In this document: positions 24,023-37,257 of the stretch, piece by piece
How positions within the stretch are numbered: position 1 is the stretch's first letter
Layout of the letters: every line of letters starts with the position of its first letter
Assembly (NCBI RefSeq): GCF_032854445.1
Contig: NC_088305.1
Location: forward strand, 3,823,152 to 3,887,151
Length of the DNA: 64,000 nucleotides
DNA from: Liolophura sinensis
Taxonomy: Eukaryota; Mollusca; Polyplacophora; Chitonida; Chitonidae
Reading direction: 5' to 3'
Program-made: the position numbers and the translations under genes
Notes under the pieces: model-generated
Told to the model about the DNA's origin: nothing
The model's database searches: none
What the model saw: only the letters and a program-made list of their open reading frames with translations

Positions 24023-27000
24023 GATGAATTTACCAGACTAGAATGTACACCTATTCCCATTGTCACACACTGTCCATCACATCAATGCAGACTAAACAGA
24101 ATGGAATTTACCAGACTAGAATGCACACCTATTCCCATTGTCACATACTGTACATCACATCAATCCAGGCCAAACAGAATGGAATTTACCAGACTAGAAT
24201 GTACACCTATTCCCACTGTCACATACTGTACATCACATATCCAGACCAAACAGAATGGAATTTACCAGACTAGAATGTATATCTATTCGCATTGTCACAT
24301 ACTGTCCATCACATCAATCCAGACCAAACAGAATGGAATTTACCAGACTAGAATGTACATCTATTCCCATTGTCACATACTGTCCATCACATCAATCCAG
24401 ACCAAACAGAATGGAATTTACCAGACTAGAATGTACATCTATTCCCATTGTCACACACTGTCCATCACATCAATACAGACCAAACAGAATGGAATTTACC
24501 AGACTAGAATGTACATCTATTCCCATTCTCACACACTGTACATCACATCAATACAGACCAAACAGAATGGAATTTAGCAGACTAGAATGTACATCTATTC
24601 CCATTGTCACATACTGTACATCACATCAATCCCGACCAAACAGAATGGAATTTACCAGACTAGAATGTACACCTATTCCCATTGTCACACACTGTACATC
24701 ACATCAATACAGACCAAACAGAATGGAATTTACCAGACTAGAATGTACATCTATTCCCATTGTCACATACTGTACATCACATCAATCCCGACCAAACAGA
24801 ATGGAATTTACCAGACTAGAATGTACATCTATTCCCATTGTCACATACTGTCCATCACATCAATCCCGACCAAACAGAATGAAATTTACCAGACTAGAAT
24901 GTACACCTATTCCCATTGTCACACACTGTACATCACATCAATCCAGACCAAACAGAATGGAATTTACCAGACTAGAATGTACATCTATTCCCATTCTCAC
25001 ACACTGTACATCACATCAATACAGACCAAACAGAATGGAATTTAGCAGACTAGAATGTACACCTATTCCCATTGTCACATACTGTACATCACATCAATAC
25101 AGACCAAACAGAATGGAATTTAGCAGACTAGAATGTACACCTATTCCCATTCTCACACACTGTACATCACATCAATACAGACCAAACAGAATGGAATTTA
25201 CCAGACTAGAATGTACATCTATTCCCATTGTCACACACTGTCCATCACATCAATCCAGACCAAACAGAATGGAATTTACCAGACTAGAATGTACACCTAT
25301 TCCCATTGTCACATACTGTACATCACATCAATCCAGACCAAACAGAATGGAATTTACCAGACTAGAATGCACACCTATTCCCATTGTCACATACTGTACA
25401 TCACATCAATCCAGACCAAACAGAATGGAATTTACCAGACTAGAATGTACACCTATTCCCACTGTCACATACTGTACATCACATATCCAGACCAAACAGA
25501 ATGGAATTTACCAGACTAGAATGTATATCTATTCGCATTGTCACATACTGTACATAACATATCCAGACCAAACAGAATGGAATTTACCAGATTAGAATGT
25601 ACACCTATTCCCATTGTCACACACTGTCCATCACATCAATACAGACCAAACAGAATGGAATTTACCAGACTAGAATGTACACCTATTCCCATTGTCACAT
25701 ACTGTACATCACATCAATCCAGACCAAACAGAATGGAATTTACCAGACTAGAATGTACACCTATTCCCATTGTCACATACTGTACATCACATCAATCCAG
25801 ACCAAACAGAATGGAATTTACCAGACTAGAATGTACATCTATTCCCATTCTCACACACTGTACATCACATCAATACAGACCAAACAGAATGGAATTTACC
25901 AGATTAGAATGTACACCTATTCCCATTGTCACACACTGTCCATCACATCAATACAGGCCAAACAGAATGGAATTTACCAGACTAGAATGTACATCTATTC
26001 CCATTGTCACACACTGTCCATCACATCAATCCAGACCAAACAGAACTGAATTTACCAGACTAGAATGTACATCTATTCCCATTCTCACACACTGTACATC
26101 ACATCAATACAGACCAAACAGAATGGAATTTACCAGACTAGAATGTACACCTATTCCCATTGTCACATACTGTACATCACATCAATCCAGACCAAACAGA
26201 ATGGAATTTACCAGACTAGAATGTACACCTATTCCCACTGTCACATACTGTACATCACATATCCAGACCAAACAGAATGGAATTTACCAGACTAGAATGT
26301 ATATCTATTCCCATTGTCACATACTGTACATAACATATCCAGACCAAACAGAATGGAATTTACCAGATTAGAATGTACACCTATTCCCATTGTCACACAC
26401 TGTCCATCACATCAATACAGACCAAACAGAATGGAATTTACCAGACTAGAATGTACATCTATTCCCATTGTCACATACTGTACATCACATCAATCCAGAC
26501 CAAACAGAATGGAATTTACCAGACTAGAATGTACATCTATTCCCATTGTCACACACTGTCCATCACATCAATACAGACCAAACAGAATGAAATTTACCAG
26601 ACTAGAATGTACACCTATTCCCACTGTCACATACTGTACATCACATCAATACAGACCAAACAGAATGGAATTTAACAGACTAGAATGTACATCTATTCCC
26701 ATTGTCACACACTGTACATCACAAATCCAGACCAAACAGAATGGAATTTACCAGACTAGAATGTACACCTATTCCCATTGTCACACACTGTACATCACAT
26801 CAATACAGACCAAACAGAATGGAATTTACCAGACTAGAATGTACATCTATTCCCATTGTCACACACTGTCCATCACATCAATCCAGACCAAACAGAATGG
26901 AATTTACCAGACTAGAATGTACACCTATTCCCACTGTCACATACGGTACATCACATATCCGGACCAAACAGAATGGAATTTACCAGACTAGAATGTACAT

Positions 27001-28308
27001 CTATTCCCATTGTCACACACTGTCCATCACATCAATACAGACCAAACAGAATGGAATTTACCAGACTAGAATGTACACCTATTCCCATTGTCACACACTG
27101 TCCATCACATCAATCCAGACCAAACAGAATGGAATTTACCAGACTAGAATGTACACCTATTCCCATTGTCACACACTGTCCATCACATCAATCCAGACCA
27201 AACAGAATGGAATTTACCAGACTAGAATGTACATCTATTCCCATTGTCACACACTGTCCATCACATCAATACAGACCAAACAGAATGGAATTTACCAGAC
27301 TAGAATGTACACCTATTCCCATTGTCACATACTGTCCATCACATCAATACAGACCAAACAGAATGGAATTTAACAGACTAAAATGTATACCTATTCCCAT
27401 TGTCACACACTGTCCATCACATCAATACAGACCAAACAGAATGGAATTTAACAGACTAGAATGTACACCTATTCCCACTGTCACACACTGTCCATCACAT
27501 CAATACAGACCAAACAGAATGGAATTTAACAGACTAGAATGTATATCTATTCCCATTGTCACATACTGTACATCACATATCCAGACCAAACAGAATGGAA
27601 TTTACCAGACTAGAATGTACACCTATTCCCATTGTCACACACTGTCCATCACATCAATACAGACCAAACAGAATGGAATTTACCAGACTAGAATGTACAC
27701 CTATTCCAATTGTCACATACTGTCCATCACATCAATCTAGACCAAACAGAATGGAATTTACCAGACTAGAATGTACATCTATTCCCATTGTCACACACTG
27801 TCCATCACATCAATACAGACCAAACAGAATGGAATTTACCAGACTACAATGTACACCTATTCCCATTGTCACATACTGTACATCACATCAATCCAGACCA
27901 AACAGAATGGAATTTACCAGACTAGAATGTACATCTATTCCCATTGTCACACACTGTCCATCACATCAATACAGACCAAACAGAATGGAATTTACCAGAC
28001 TACAATGTACACCTATTCCCATTGTCACATACTGTACATCACATCAATCCAGACCAAACAGAATGGAATTTACCAGACTAGAATGTACATCTATTCCCAT
28101 TGTCACATACTGTCCATCACATCAATCCAGACCAAACAGAATGGAATTTACCAGACTAGAATGTACACCTATTCCCATTGTCACATACTGTCCATCACAT
28201 CAATACAGACCAAACAGAATGGAATTTACCAGACTAGAATGTACATCTATTCCCATTGTCACACACTGTACATCACATCAATCCAGACCAAATAGAACTG
28301 AATTTCTC
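24023..28308. repeat. 78-bp satellite, about 55 copies
   Basis: The unit starts caatccagaccaaacagaat, continues ggaatttaccagactagaat and gtacacctattcccattgtc, and ends acatactgtacatcacat. It is 78 bp (26 codons), so frames stay open until a unit with a 2-bp deletion (cacatatccag for cacatcaatccag) shifts them; this yields plus frames of up to 446 codons. The recurrent changes (acc/atc, tac/cac, gta/gtc, tcc/tac) alter amino acids in the main frame, which argues against selection on a protein. The marker gtatatctattcgcattg recurs 1246 bp apart (24277, 25523), that is 16 units minus 2 bp, showing block duplications. Confidence 0.97.
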
Positions 28309-30164
28309 AAACCGCATGCGTATACATGTCCACATATCGCTTATCAAACGGAAACACATGTACATATCGATGAGCATCACAGAAAATTTGTAACCAAATC
28401 TGGTGTGTCCACAGTCAATGCAGATTAATACACGGTCTGTTTCAGTGTGTCAACGATATTGTTTCAGCTTTAAGATTGGCACACGCTGTCAAATAACATT
28501 TCCATCATAGGGTTGAATCCGATATACTAACTTCAAAGAAAAGAGAATAAAAAAGAGTATTTTCTGGTATTCAGAGCCAAATTTGACTGCATGCTACAGT
28601 GCTCTTTTCCTGATTGCTGATCATAACGGGGTACTTTTTTCCATGCATGAATGGTATTTAGTTGCAAACTGGTTGGCCATTACTCTCCTGTAACACTAGT
28701 GTACGATGACACCGATTTACGCACAATCTTCATCGCACAGGCTGGAAAGAACAACGGGCTGCAGAAAATCTAGTCTGAATTCCTGCTGGTGGTGAGTTTC
28801 ATACAAAATGACATGAGGACATTTAGTACGCCTACTGATTATTCCCTCATGATTCAAGGGGCCATCTTCAAGTGCTGCTATTACAAAGCCTATTACAGAT
28901 CTTACTTAAATCTGACCTTAATCTCTCAACGCTTTCCGAAATGAGTAGTGTTGACTATATAATTTAAGCATGTTAATTATTTAATTATGTCCATAAAATT
29001 ACACTACAAATTACATTGTACTGACCTCTTCCGGGCAGACTAGAAGTGCACCAAAACTTGTATGTAGTTCTACCTGTCTTGATCAACAACGGCCCTCAAA
29101 ATGTTGTACCAAAAATCAACACGACAATAAATTCGATCACCCGGACAAACTTACAATTGTAACTCATTTTGTTACATGTAAATCTGGATCTGAAAGGTAT
29201 TATGATATCCCGCTAGCAGAATGTATGCTGTAGCACTAAAAATTATCTTTCATGGCATTTATTTGCCTTCAAAAGTGCACTTTTGTGGGCGAAAATTGTG
29301 ATCTTTAAGGTATTTGTTTATTTTCATATTTTTCAAATTTCAGCACTCACATGAAAAATGGCAGCCAAGTGTCACTGATCTTAAACTGTCTAGCCCTTAA
29401 CAATAAAATGCCATGTGTGTCGTTGCATAAAAATAATGATGTATATGTCCAAAAATGTATGCGGGCTTAAGCAGATCGACATTTTAAAACTCACCCTGAA
29501 TTTGCCCCATGTAATGTAATTCAATATCTGTCCACATTTAACACAATGTGAATACACTAGCAGTGTATGAAGCACTTTTTCTGTCGAGATTAATTTAATT
29601 ACATATTTTGGACGCATCCCTGGAGTTGTCCCACTCATTCAGATAATGAGCTTTTTTTGTTTTTCACGTACCTCCAAAGGAAAATGGTAAAGAAAAGATG
29701 CCATAATCACATCAAAACATATTTTCTTATGTGCAGACTGTATCAATAATACAATTAAGCTAAATAAAGACATGGATTTTTCTTCCTAATCTGTGTCTTT
29801 CTTTAAAATGCATTCATAACACTGTGTATATAAGTACAACAAGGCAGCCTTGAAGTAACCTTAACGCTGACAAATTCGTAAGACACATTCCTGATTACCC
29901 AATCTGTAAATGTGGATGCCTGCTGGAAAACCCACAGCGTTTCTTCCCGAGTTTTCACTTATATATACACACATATGTAATCAGATATCTTCCAGCTTCT
30001 TCAGTTTAGTGCTACCAGACCAAGAAAATATTTCATTATTTCATTGTATGCAAGAAATTATTTTTCGATCTAAGATATTTGAAGATGCATAGTTGGTTAA
30101 GACATACATGTATATACTGCATACATACATGTGTGTATGTGTGTGTGTACTTGTAAATGCTCGA
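28309..30164. other. Unique sequence, no gene confirmed
   Basis: A plus-strand block of 51 nt near 28741-28791 sits between cttcatcgcacag and GTGAGTTTC and is open in only one phase. With nothing to connect it to, it is not called. The rest is AT-rich. Confidence 0.4.
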
Positions 30165-30440
30165 ATACACATATGCACTTGTTCCAATCAGTCTATGAAG
30201 TCGGCTCAATGGCATACAACAAAATTCTGATATACTATACACCTGTACATAATATACATGTATGCACTTGTTCCAATCAGTCTATGAAGTCGGCTCAATG
30301 GCATACAACAGAATTCTGATATACTATACACCTGTACATAATATACACATATGCACTTGTTCCAATCAGTCTATGAAGTCGGCTCAATGGCATACAACAG
30401 AATTCTGATATACTATATACATGTACCAGTACATAATATA
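30165..30440. repeat. 89-bp tandem repeat, 3 copies
   Basis: The phrase gcacttgttccaatcagtct starts at 30175, 30264 and 30353, exactly 89 bp apart. Units are nearly identical and end in tgtacataatatacatgta-like sequence. Confidence 0.95.
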
Positions 30441-30464
30441 CATGTATAATTATAATTTAATAAT

Positions 30465-30610
30465 GTACGCCCGTATGGGGGAAGGTCTGTCAGCAACCTG
30501 CAGATGGTCTGCCTCTGCCCGATTTTTTCCCACCATCCCGCCATACTATAAGTGAAATATTTTTGAGTATGGCGTAAAACATCATTCAAATAAATAAATA
30601 AATAAATAAA
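30465..30610 (+). mobile_element. SINE family A, 3' part
   Basis: Plus-oriented: gtctgtcagcaacctgcaga, ataagtgaaatatttttgag, ggcgtaaaacatcattcaaa, then five or six AAAT units. 5'-truncated. Confidence 0.9.
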
Positions 30611-33348
30611 TTTAATTATTTATATTATTTACTTCATTTATTTAGTGTTATATACATATATATACATTTTTTTTCTTGGTATTTTGTTGTTTAATCTGAA
30701 TGTGACTGCACTGCACTGAATCCCCTTCAAATTTTGTTCAGACTTTGCACAGTATTGTGGAGCGGTGTTTAAATAGGCATTGCGCCTGTTCGCCAATCCA
30801 CTTTCATTCATGTGAAATAAAAAATATTGTTTAAACCAACAAGGCAGCCTTAAATTTCCGGCAAAAAATCTTGAAGGCTGCAAATGCCCTAATATTTTGT
30901 CCATGACTAAATAGCACATTTAACCAGATTCTGATAATTTTATTGATCATTTGTGTGGGGGGGGGGGGGGGGGGGGTCAACAATAACAAATGCTTTCCAG
31001 TTTTGAAAACAACATTTTTTAAAACATCTTGACAAGACACATTAATAATTCAAACTTATCCCATTCCCTAGGCAGTGTCATATGCTCTGATCTGAGAAAT
31101 GAAATGAACATGATATCTCTGATGGCATCGGTATTTACTGTAACATCATTTACCAGCACAGTCCAGACAATTGCAAAGTCAGCGCTATATCCCAGTTTGT
31201 ATGTTTACCTTCCAGACTTCAAGAATACATGACACTGTTTTAGTGTTACGTTAGATTTGATGTATATTTTGATAGGACACAGAAGTCTACTTGCATGTAA
31301 TTAGCTGTCTTTATACATGTACATGTATTGTTAGTGTGTGAAAGCCTTGAGGACGATCAGTTTCATGGTAAATTTGTTCATTGTTGAAGTTAAAAAGTCT
31401 TCAATGTAATGGGCAAATGTTTTTACCTTGTGAAGAGTGAACCTCTGTGGACATGTGCCTGAACTTCTAATAATCCAGACTTAACATTTGTCTCAATTTT
31501 AACACATACAGGCATATGCAAACAGCTTTCATCCTCGTGTTTTCAACAAACTTTTTCTTCCAATTCCATAACTAGCTGAAAATTAAACACATCACACAAA
31601 AAAAACACACGCAAATTAAATTAAATTGTGAAAAAAAGTCAAGATCGCAGACCTCAAGCTGTTATTGGTTTGTTGGAGCTGATAAAATGGTGTCAAACAA
31701 TCGAGCAAAGAGATCAGAATCTGACTGTGGCATTTGAAGGAACCTGAGTACACCCTCCACTCTAACTGTCAGATTATTCTAGGTCAGGTTTATGGCTTGA
31801 CTCAGTTGTGTGATTGAGGAAACCAGAGTGCCTGGAGTAAACCAGTGATCTTTGCCAAGCACAGGACAAACCTCCAGACTTAAACTCACAGCCAACTGCA
31901 GTGACAGCAACTTCCTACCACACCACAACACCTATTGTTAAAGGCATGACAGGCCCCACGGCTCAAACTGTTGGATATTTCAAACTTTTTAGAGTCATGA
32001 CCTCGACAAAAATGGAGGTCATCCAATGTGATTTAAAGGTGTGAGAAGTATTAGATACCATTTATATACATGTATCATTGTGAAGCAACAATGCAAAGAT
32101 AAAATACAACAGCCAATCATTTATCACTCTGAAATTTTGAATACCTGCATGATACATAGTCATCATGATGACTTGGGCTGAATTTGCGGCGATGATCTTT
32201 GTTTTCAACTCTTATCAACGAGTGAATGACCAAACATTTTCGATTCCTGTCAGCATTTAAATTATAATTATTATAATTATTATTATTATAATTATTAAAC
32301 TGTGTAAGTCTAATTACTGATATGATCGTATACATGTACATGGCCAGTGATACCACATCTGATGAAGCCCAACACTGACACAGAGAGGATCCATCGCGGA
32401 GATCTAATAGCACAATTGCACATGTATAAATGCATGCATCTTTTATATATTGTTACACCATTTCATGAATACAGATGAGAGGCTCTGACGTGTCAGGCGA
32501 TAGTATTGCATGTGGACTAGCTGGCTTAAAGTGAGATATAAACAAATGCAATGTGGCACACGAAGGTTTCTGCCTTTCTACACAAGGATATCACCCATTC
32601 CTTCGAAATGAATATGGACATGTATGTGCGTGATACTGCAATGCTTATAGATGGCACTTTGATAGCCTAAAGCTCTTATTGGAAGGTCTATCAAAGTCCC
32701 CTTAATCCAGTGCAATGATGAAGATGTGTGGCTCATGGTTCAGATCCTGATAAACATAGGCTAGCAAGCATCAATAAAATAATTAGTCGCAAGGATTAGC
32801 ATTTTGACTCTCAGACCATCTAACTCACGGTATCTTTGTATCAACAGAAGAATTACAAACTTAACCTGATTTGTTAAGCACTTGATTAATATGGGCCTAT
32901 AAAGCGGATTTATATGGATTCAACCATGAAAATATCCCACATCAGTTACCCTAAATTACTCAACCTTTTCACATACGAAAGAGAAACTTTCAGAGCCAGC
33001 TATGCCATTGAATGTCTTGCATTCATCTGTCTACACAGAATAAAGCCGTCAGAATATGCTTGAGAAACACCTTGCAACCATGTGAAAAACCATGAAGAAC
33101 TACAGTTTTGTGACCTTGTAGGAAGAACATTAAAATTACTGGCTTTGTCAAGTGAATGTCTTGCATACCATACACAACAATACGGCCATTTGAGACATCC
33201 AAGCACTTCACTCGTACGAGGCAGTGGCAAGAGGACATATAAGGAAACGAGAAACATTGGACGATGTTCAAAGAAGAACGGCTGATGGTAACCAGAAGTT
33301 ATAGTATGTAATAAAGTCAACAGGACAATGCAGCATAGGTAAACTTAC
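30611..33348. other. Unique sequence with a 20-base poly-G run and a weak SINE-like scrap
   Basis: G20 at 30957-30976. A block at about 31800-31925 (gaggaaaccagagtgcctgg, aaactcacagccaactgcag) looks like a worn reverse SINE. AT-rich palindromic sequence (attataattattataatt) lies near 32262-32300. No gene is supported. Confidence 0.45.
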
Positions 33349-33447
33349 ATGCATGAGGCCATGATGGATAGTTTTGTATTGACTCCCATGTTCATACAAT
33401 GTTTTCATCACCATGTGTGAGCGAGTAAGCATGTTGGCACAAGTAAA
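33349..33447 (-). CDS. Candidate internal exon of a cysteine-rich secreted protein (exon 4 of the model)
   Basis: Minus strand: acceptor aagtcatgtatttgcag, 99 nt, then donor CAT|GTAAGTTT, which is strong. Phase 0 to phase 0, 33 codons, reading FTCANMLTRSHMVMK, then TLYEHGSQYKTIHHG, then LMH. It is open in the only phase allowed by the neighbouring exons. The YxHGSxY stretch is loosely like the segment after the first cysteine of von Willebrand type C modules, but this is only a resemblance. Only one cysteine lies in the exon. The family is not recognised. Confidence 0.5.
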
Positions 33448-33734
33448 CTGCAAATACATGACTTGAATTGGAAACAAACTTTCAACAGAATACTTTCCTT
33501 TCCTTTTCTTTTCTCTGTTTTTTTGTTATGATGTATTGCTTAAATTTTTGGACATGTATATGTGTAGCATGGAAGGCGGGTATAAAATGGGAGTAGTAAA
33601 CCAGCGCACTAATTGGCAAGTGAATTTTTCCACAAAATATTAGCGGAAAGCGAACAGTAGTTCACGTACACTTAAAACTAAACAACACTACTATCCACTG
33701 CTTTGAGAACAATGGATGCAGGTGAGTTGTGAAT

Positions 33735-33960
33735 GAATGAATGACTGATTGAGGTTTAACTTCTTAATTACCAATTTTTCAGTCATATGATGATGAGGAG
33801 TCATGTGTGGGCATATACTGTGTCTCCTTGAGCGAGGGAGAGTCCATGCCACCAAAATGCTGCTGCCACTGAAGCATCATGCCAAAGACACCAGACCTGA
33901 CACCACACCCTGTCACCTTATACTGACACCGGGCCAAAAGGTCGCAGTGCTACAGACAAT
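33735..33960 (-). mobile_element. SINE family B related, 3' part
   Basis: Reverse copy starting with gaatgaatgaatgactgatt, then gaggtttaac, tttttcagtcatatgatgat, matching the 3' end of family B at 59866-59930 in the same orientation (gaggtttaacgtcgtactca, tttttcagtcatatgacgac). The internal part resembles the 17.8 kb copy (ctgccactgaagcatcatgc). Confidence 0.7.
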
Positions 33961-34573
33961 TTTTAGTCAAAGGGTGTATGGTACCCCCGACTTTGAAAGA
34001 GAGGGAGTATGTTTTTTCTGACTTTCCGACAAAATTACTCAACACTTCACTATTTTGGGTTACCAGTAATATACACAGCTCTTTTTCAGTGCTTCTGCAA
34101 GAGGATTGAATTTGAATGAAATTAATACATTTATTTTGCATCAACAATGCGAGGTTTATTTCAATAACTCACTCACTGACAATTTTATTCTGTACTTTTC
34201 ATTCCTTGTGCGTTGATTGCAGGACTTAATATTTTTATGGTAACCTGCCTGAAATTTTCTAGCAATCTGGTAAATTTTCTTTTCCCTGTCTAAACATTTC
34301 TTGGCCTGTACAAACTTATTGACAACTGCCATCCTTGGTTCAAATATGATTATATTGTGCTTTATTTATTAGCAGTATATAGTACAAATCTGAAGCATTT
34401 CTGTGCATATGTTGCAAGCTGTACTCATATGTTTTTTATTCCATTGTAATAGCTTCTCTCTTCACGCAATCATAGGTCCACATATATGTCAGAAACTGCA
34501 TCCTCAATAATACTTTAACACTGCAGACCGACAATTCGTGGGGAATTGAAATCAGACATTTTGAAGCCATTAA
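33961..34573. other. Unique AT-rich sequence, no gene seen
   Basis: No repeat and no supported reading frame. Confidence 0.5.
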
Positions 34574-34577
34574 CAGT

Positions 34578-34980
34578 GACAAGTCCCCATCAACACCGAG
34601 AGGTCCTCACCAACACCAAGAGGTCCCCACCAACACTGAGAGGTCCCCATTGACACTGAGGCCCCCCTCAACAGTGAGAGTTCCCCACCAACACCGAGAG
34701 GTCCCCACCAACACTGAGAAGTCTCCACCAATGCTGAGAGGTCCCCAACAACACCCAGAGGTCCCCATCAACACCCAAAAGTCTCACCAAAACCGAGAGG
34801 TCCCCATCAACACTGAGAGGTCCCCACCAACACTGAGATTACCCCACCAACACCGAAAGGTCCCCACCAACACCGAGAGGTCCTAATAACACCAACGGGT
34901 CCCACCAAAACCAAGAGGTCCCACCAACACCGAGAGGTCCCACCAACACCGAGAGGTCCCCATCAACACCGAGAGGGCCC
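34578..34980. repeat. 20-bp minisatellite, about 20 copies
   Basis: The unit is caacaccgagaggtccccac, with cactgag, gagaagt and shortened ccaccaa variants. The 78-codon plus frame over it (runs of PTNTE) is a by-product. Confidence 0.95.
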
Positions 34981-36194
34981 ACAAACCACTGTACAAACTA
35001 GGACATGACCAACAATCACAGACTATGGGTGACATTGTACGACAGCTGGTGTATAGTGGCTGTATAGATCTAAAAGGCTTTAAATGTTACTGTCTTTAAA
35101 TTCTTCCAAACCTACAATCATTCTACACCCATGGGACCATGTATGCATGTACCAGTAATATGTTTCCTGTATATTTTAACTCAACAAAGTTCTGTTTTCA
35201 AGAGAATTGGTGTATTATGTTTTTAAAGCACTTTACCCTTAAAACCAGTATGCACTTAACTCTGCACTGATCTTACCATAGTAATTCTGTTTTGTTTATT
35301 TGGCATCCACATTCAAAACTGACATTACATGGTCAATTATTACACATGTATTAGAATTTGCCTCCCTATTAATGATCAATATCTTCACTTGAGCCTATAA
35401 TATTATTCAGATACACACAACTTCATATGACATTTCCAATTTGTACAGGTGAACATATAACTGTGAAATTCACACAGATCTGTTCACTCAACTACCTTTA
35501 TTGAGTGTAAAATCGCAGTTTTCACTTTATGATCAGGTACACACTACCAATCGTCAAGGACAACCTTAGGCCCGCCATCATAAAAAATATGTTGTGGAGG
35601 ATGTGTCCCAACAACCCTTTTTTTTTCTCTCCATGTTAATTTGTTTAAAAACCTAATCTTTTCATTAGACAGTATTAAAATAAATATTTCCATACTGACC
35701 AACCCTAATTTTTTAGATAGTATATTATAGTAGGATTATACCGAACAAATTTCTTTTTTAATAATAGCCTTACATATATGTATCCGACAAATCCACTCAC
35801 TTAATTATTTGTCGTGAAACCAGGCAGAGTTTGATTAAAACACAAGACTTCACTGGTTTATAAGGATTTGGGAGCCTTTGGTACAAGTTCTGCAGTACAG
35901 GTTCCTCAGTTCACACACACCCACAGCAACAGCCTACCACCAACTAAACACCCACCCACCCCATCCCACCACCACCCCCACCAATTATAGATCTCAAGCA
36001 TATTTACATAATACATGTTCACCTGGCCCAGTTAGGTACGTTTTCACCTGCCCAATAACAACCAAGTAAAACAGGTGAGAGATTGTACATGATTGCTCCA
36101 GCTGTAAGACTGTTGTTCCCAGCTGACTCTATCACTGTCACAAATTCAAAAATCACAAATGTCCGTAAATGAAAGTCCATTTATCTATTACTAG
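34981..36194. other. Unique AT-rich sequence, no gene seen
   Basis: A C-rich stretch (cccacccaccccatcccacc) lies near 35949-35978. No coding signal. Confidence 0.5.
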
Positions 36195-36385
36195 TATCTA
36201 TTTATCTGATTGGTGTTTTAACCTCATACTTAAGAATATTTCACTTATATAATTGCGGCCAACATTATGGGTTGAGGAAACCGGGCAGTGCCAGAGAAAA
36301 ACCCACGACTTTTGTTGATAGTACGTTCCCACTTACGTGCGGACAGGAAGTCAGCAGGAGCTCAAGTCAGCATCCAGTGACTACT
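36195..36385 (-). mobile_element. SINE family A, diverged
   Basis: Reverse copy: tttatctgattggtgtttta, ttaagaatatttcacttata, gaggaaaccgggcagtgcc, gtgcggacaggaagtcagca. The head is lost. Confidence 0.85.
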
Positions 36386-36462
36386 TTACTTATTACAAGT
36401 ATAAGCATAATCCTTTCTTGACTAATGAATCTAAAATGAAATGTCAGAACAAAGCTCTGACT

Positions 36463-36605
36463 TTATTTATTTATTTATTTGATTGGTGTTTTGAACTATG
36501 ATCAAGAATATTTCATTTATATGATGGAGGCCAGCACTATAGTGGGAGGAAACCGTGGCAGAACCCAAGGGAAACCAACAACCATCCACATGTTGCTGAC
36601 AGACC
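36463..36605 (-). mobile_element. SINE family A, 3' part
   Basis: Reverse copy 78 bp from the previous one: tttatttatttatttgattg, atcaagaatatttcattta, gtgggaggaaaccgtggcag. It ends at gctgacagacc. Confidence 0.9.
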
Positions 36606-37176
36606 CTGATTTTTAAGTAGTCACCCATAATTTTCATTACTTGCCCTGTGCTATGAAACATGTAAATGCTTAGTACAATTAATTAGTGATTAGTCGGTGA
36701 AAAATCACACGAAAGTATATAACTTACTCTATATAAATTACAAAGAATTTCCAATGACAGCAAGATGATTATTTGGTAAAACAAAGTCCATGAGTGCAAC
36801 ACACTTAAAAGGCCCACAAATACCAACAATTACTAATTGTCAACCCCACCAACTATAAGAAAATGGAAGTCTACAAATTACCAAGACACTTTTCGTTTTG
36901 CCATGAGCATCAGCTTGGGCCACACATGTATGTGTGAATGACATGAATCCACAGGTAACTGGCCAAACAATATGAAATGCATTCAATGCAATTTTTAGAT
37001 GTTCCAGGTATATATATCTATGTTTCATAATATATTCAACCACAGATCTATGCATGTACGCACATGAATGTTATTATAATTAACAACATATATTCTTATG
37101 GGCTTATCTTTTGTTTCTTGAATCATAATCATACCTGTATTAAAATGTTCACAAGTACCAAACGACCTTGACTTAC
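36606..37176. other. Unique sequence with a possible alternative exon
   Basis: Minus strand 36882-36969 is bounded by a good acceptor (tcatattgtttggccag) and a fair donor (TTG|GTAATTT) and is open in phase 1 with two cysteines (VTCGFMSFTHTCVAQ). Its phase fits after exon 1 but not after the 37177-37257 exon, so it could only be an alternative exon. Not called. Confidence 0.25.
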
Positions 37177-37257
37177 ATTGTATTTCACCTTAATTGTCCC
37201 ATCAACCACAAAGCACCTGCCACCCATGCATTCACCTGCGAATGCGCATGTGTACAC
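37177..37257 (-). CDS. Candidate internal exon of a cysteine-rich secreted protein (exon 3 of the model)
   Basis: Minus strand: acceptor ending ccttagtgaatcag, with a branch-like ctaat upstream; 81 nt; donor AAT|GTAAGTCA, a strong match. Phase 0 to 0, 27 codons reading VYTCAFAGECMGGRC, then FVVDGTIKVKYN. Three cysteines within 12 residues followed by CFVVDGT recall the start of von Willebrand type C domains (C..xDGxxY), but spacing is not enough to assign the family. Alternative donors inside the exon (AAG|GTGAAA, CAG|GTGAAT) are weaker. GC content is higher than in the surrounding intron. Confidence 0.5.

Noticed and set aside
24255-25595. 446-codon plus-strand frame with a 26-residue repeat
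   Set aside because: It follows from a 78-bp unit without stops. Several frames are open at once, 2-bp deletions break them, and the variable sites change residues.
28741-28791. Plus-strand 51-nt block between AG and GTGAGT
   Set aside because: Open in a single phase, no cysteine pattern and no other plus-strand exons to join.
31193-31260. Pair of minus donor-like sites suggesting a two-exon stretch near 31.2 kb
   Set aside because: The intervening intron would be only about 24 bp, too short to splice.
33000-33320. 106-codon minus frame and 67-codon plus frame on opposite strands
   Set aside because: Mutual shadow frames with no motif. Only the splice-bounded block 33349-33447 next to them is kept, for its phase and donor.
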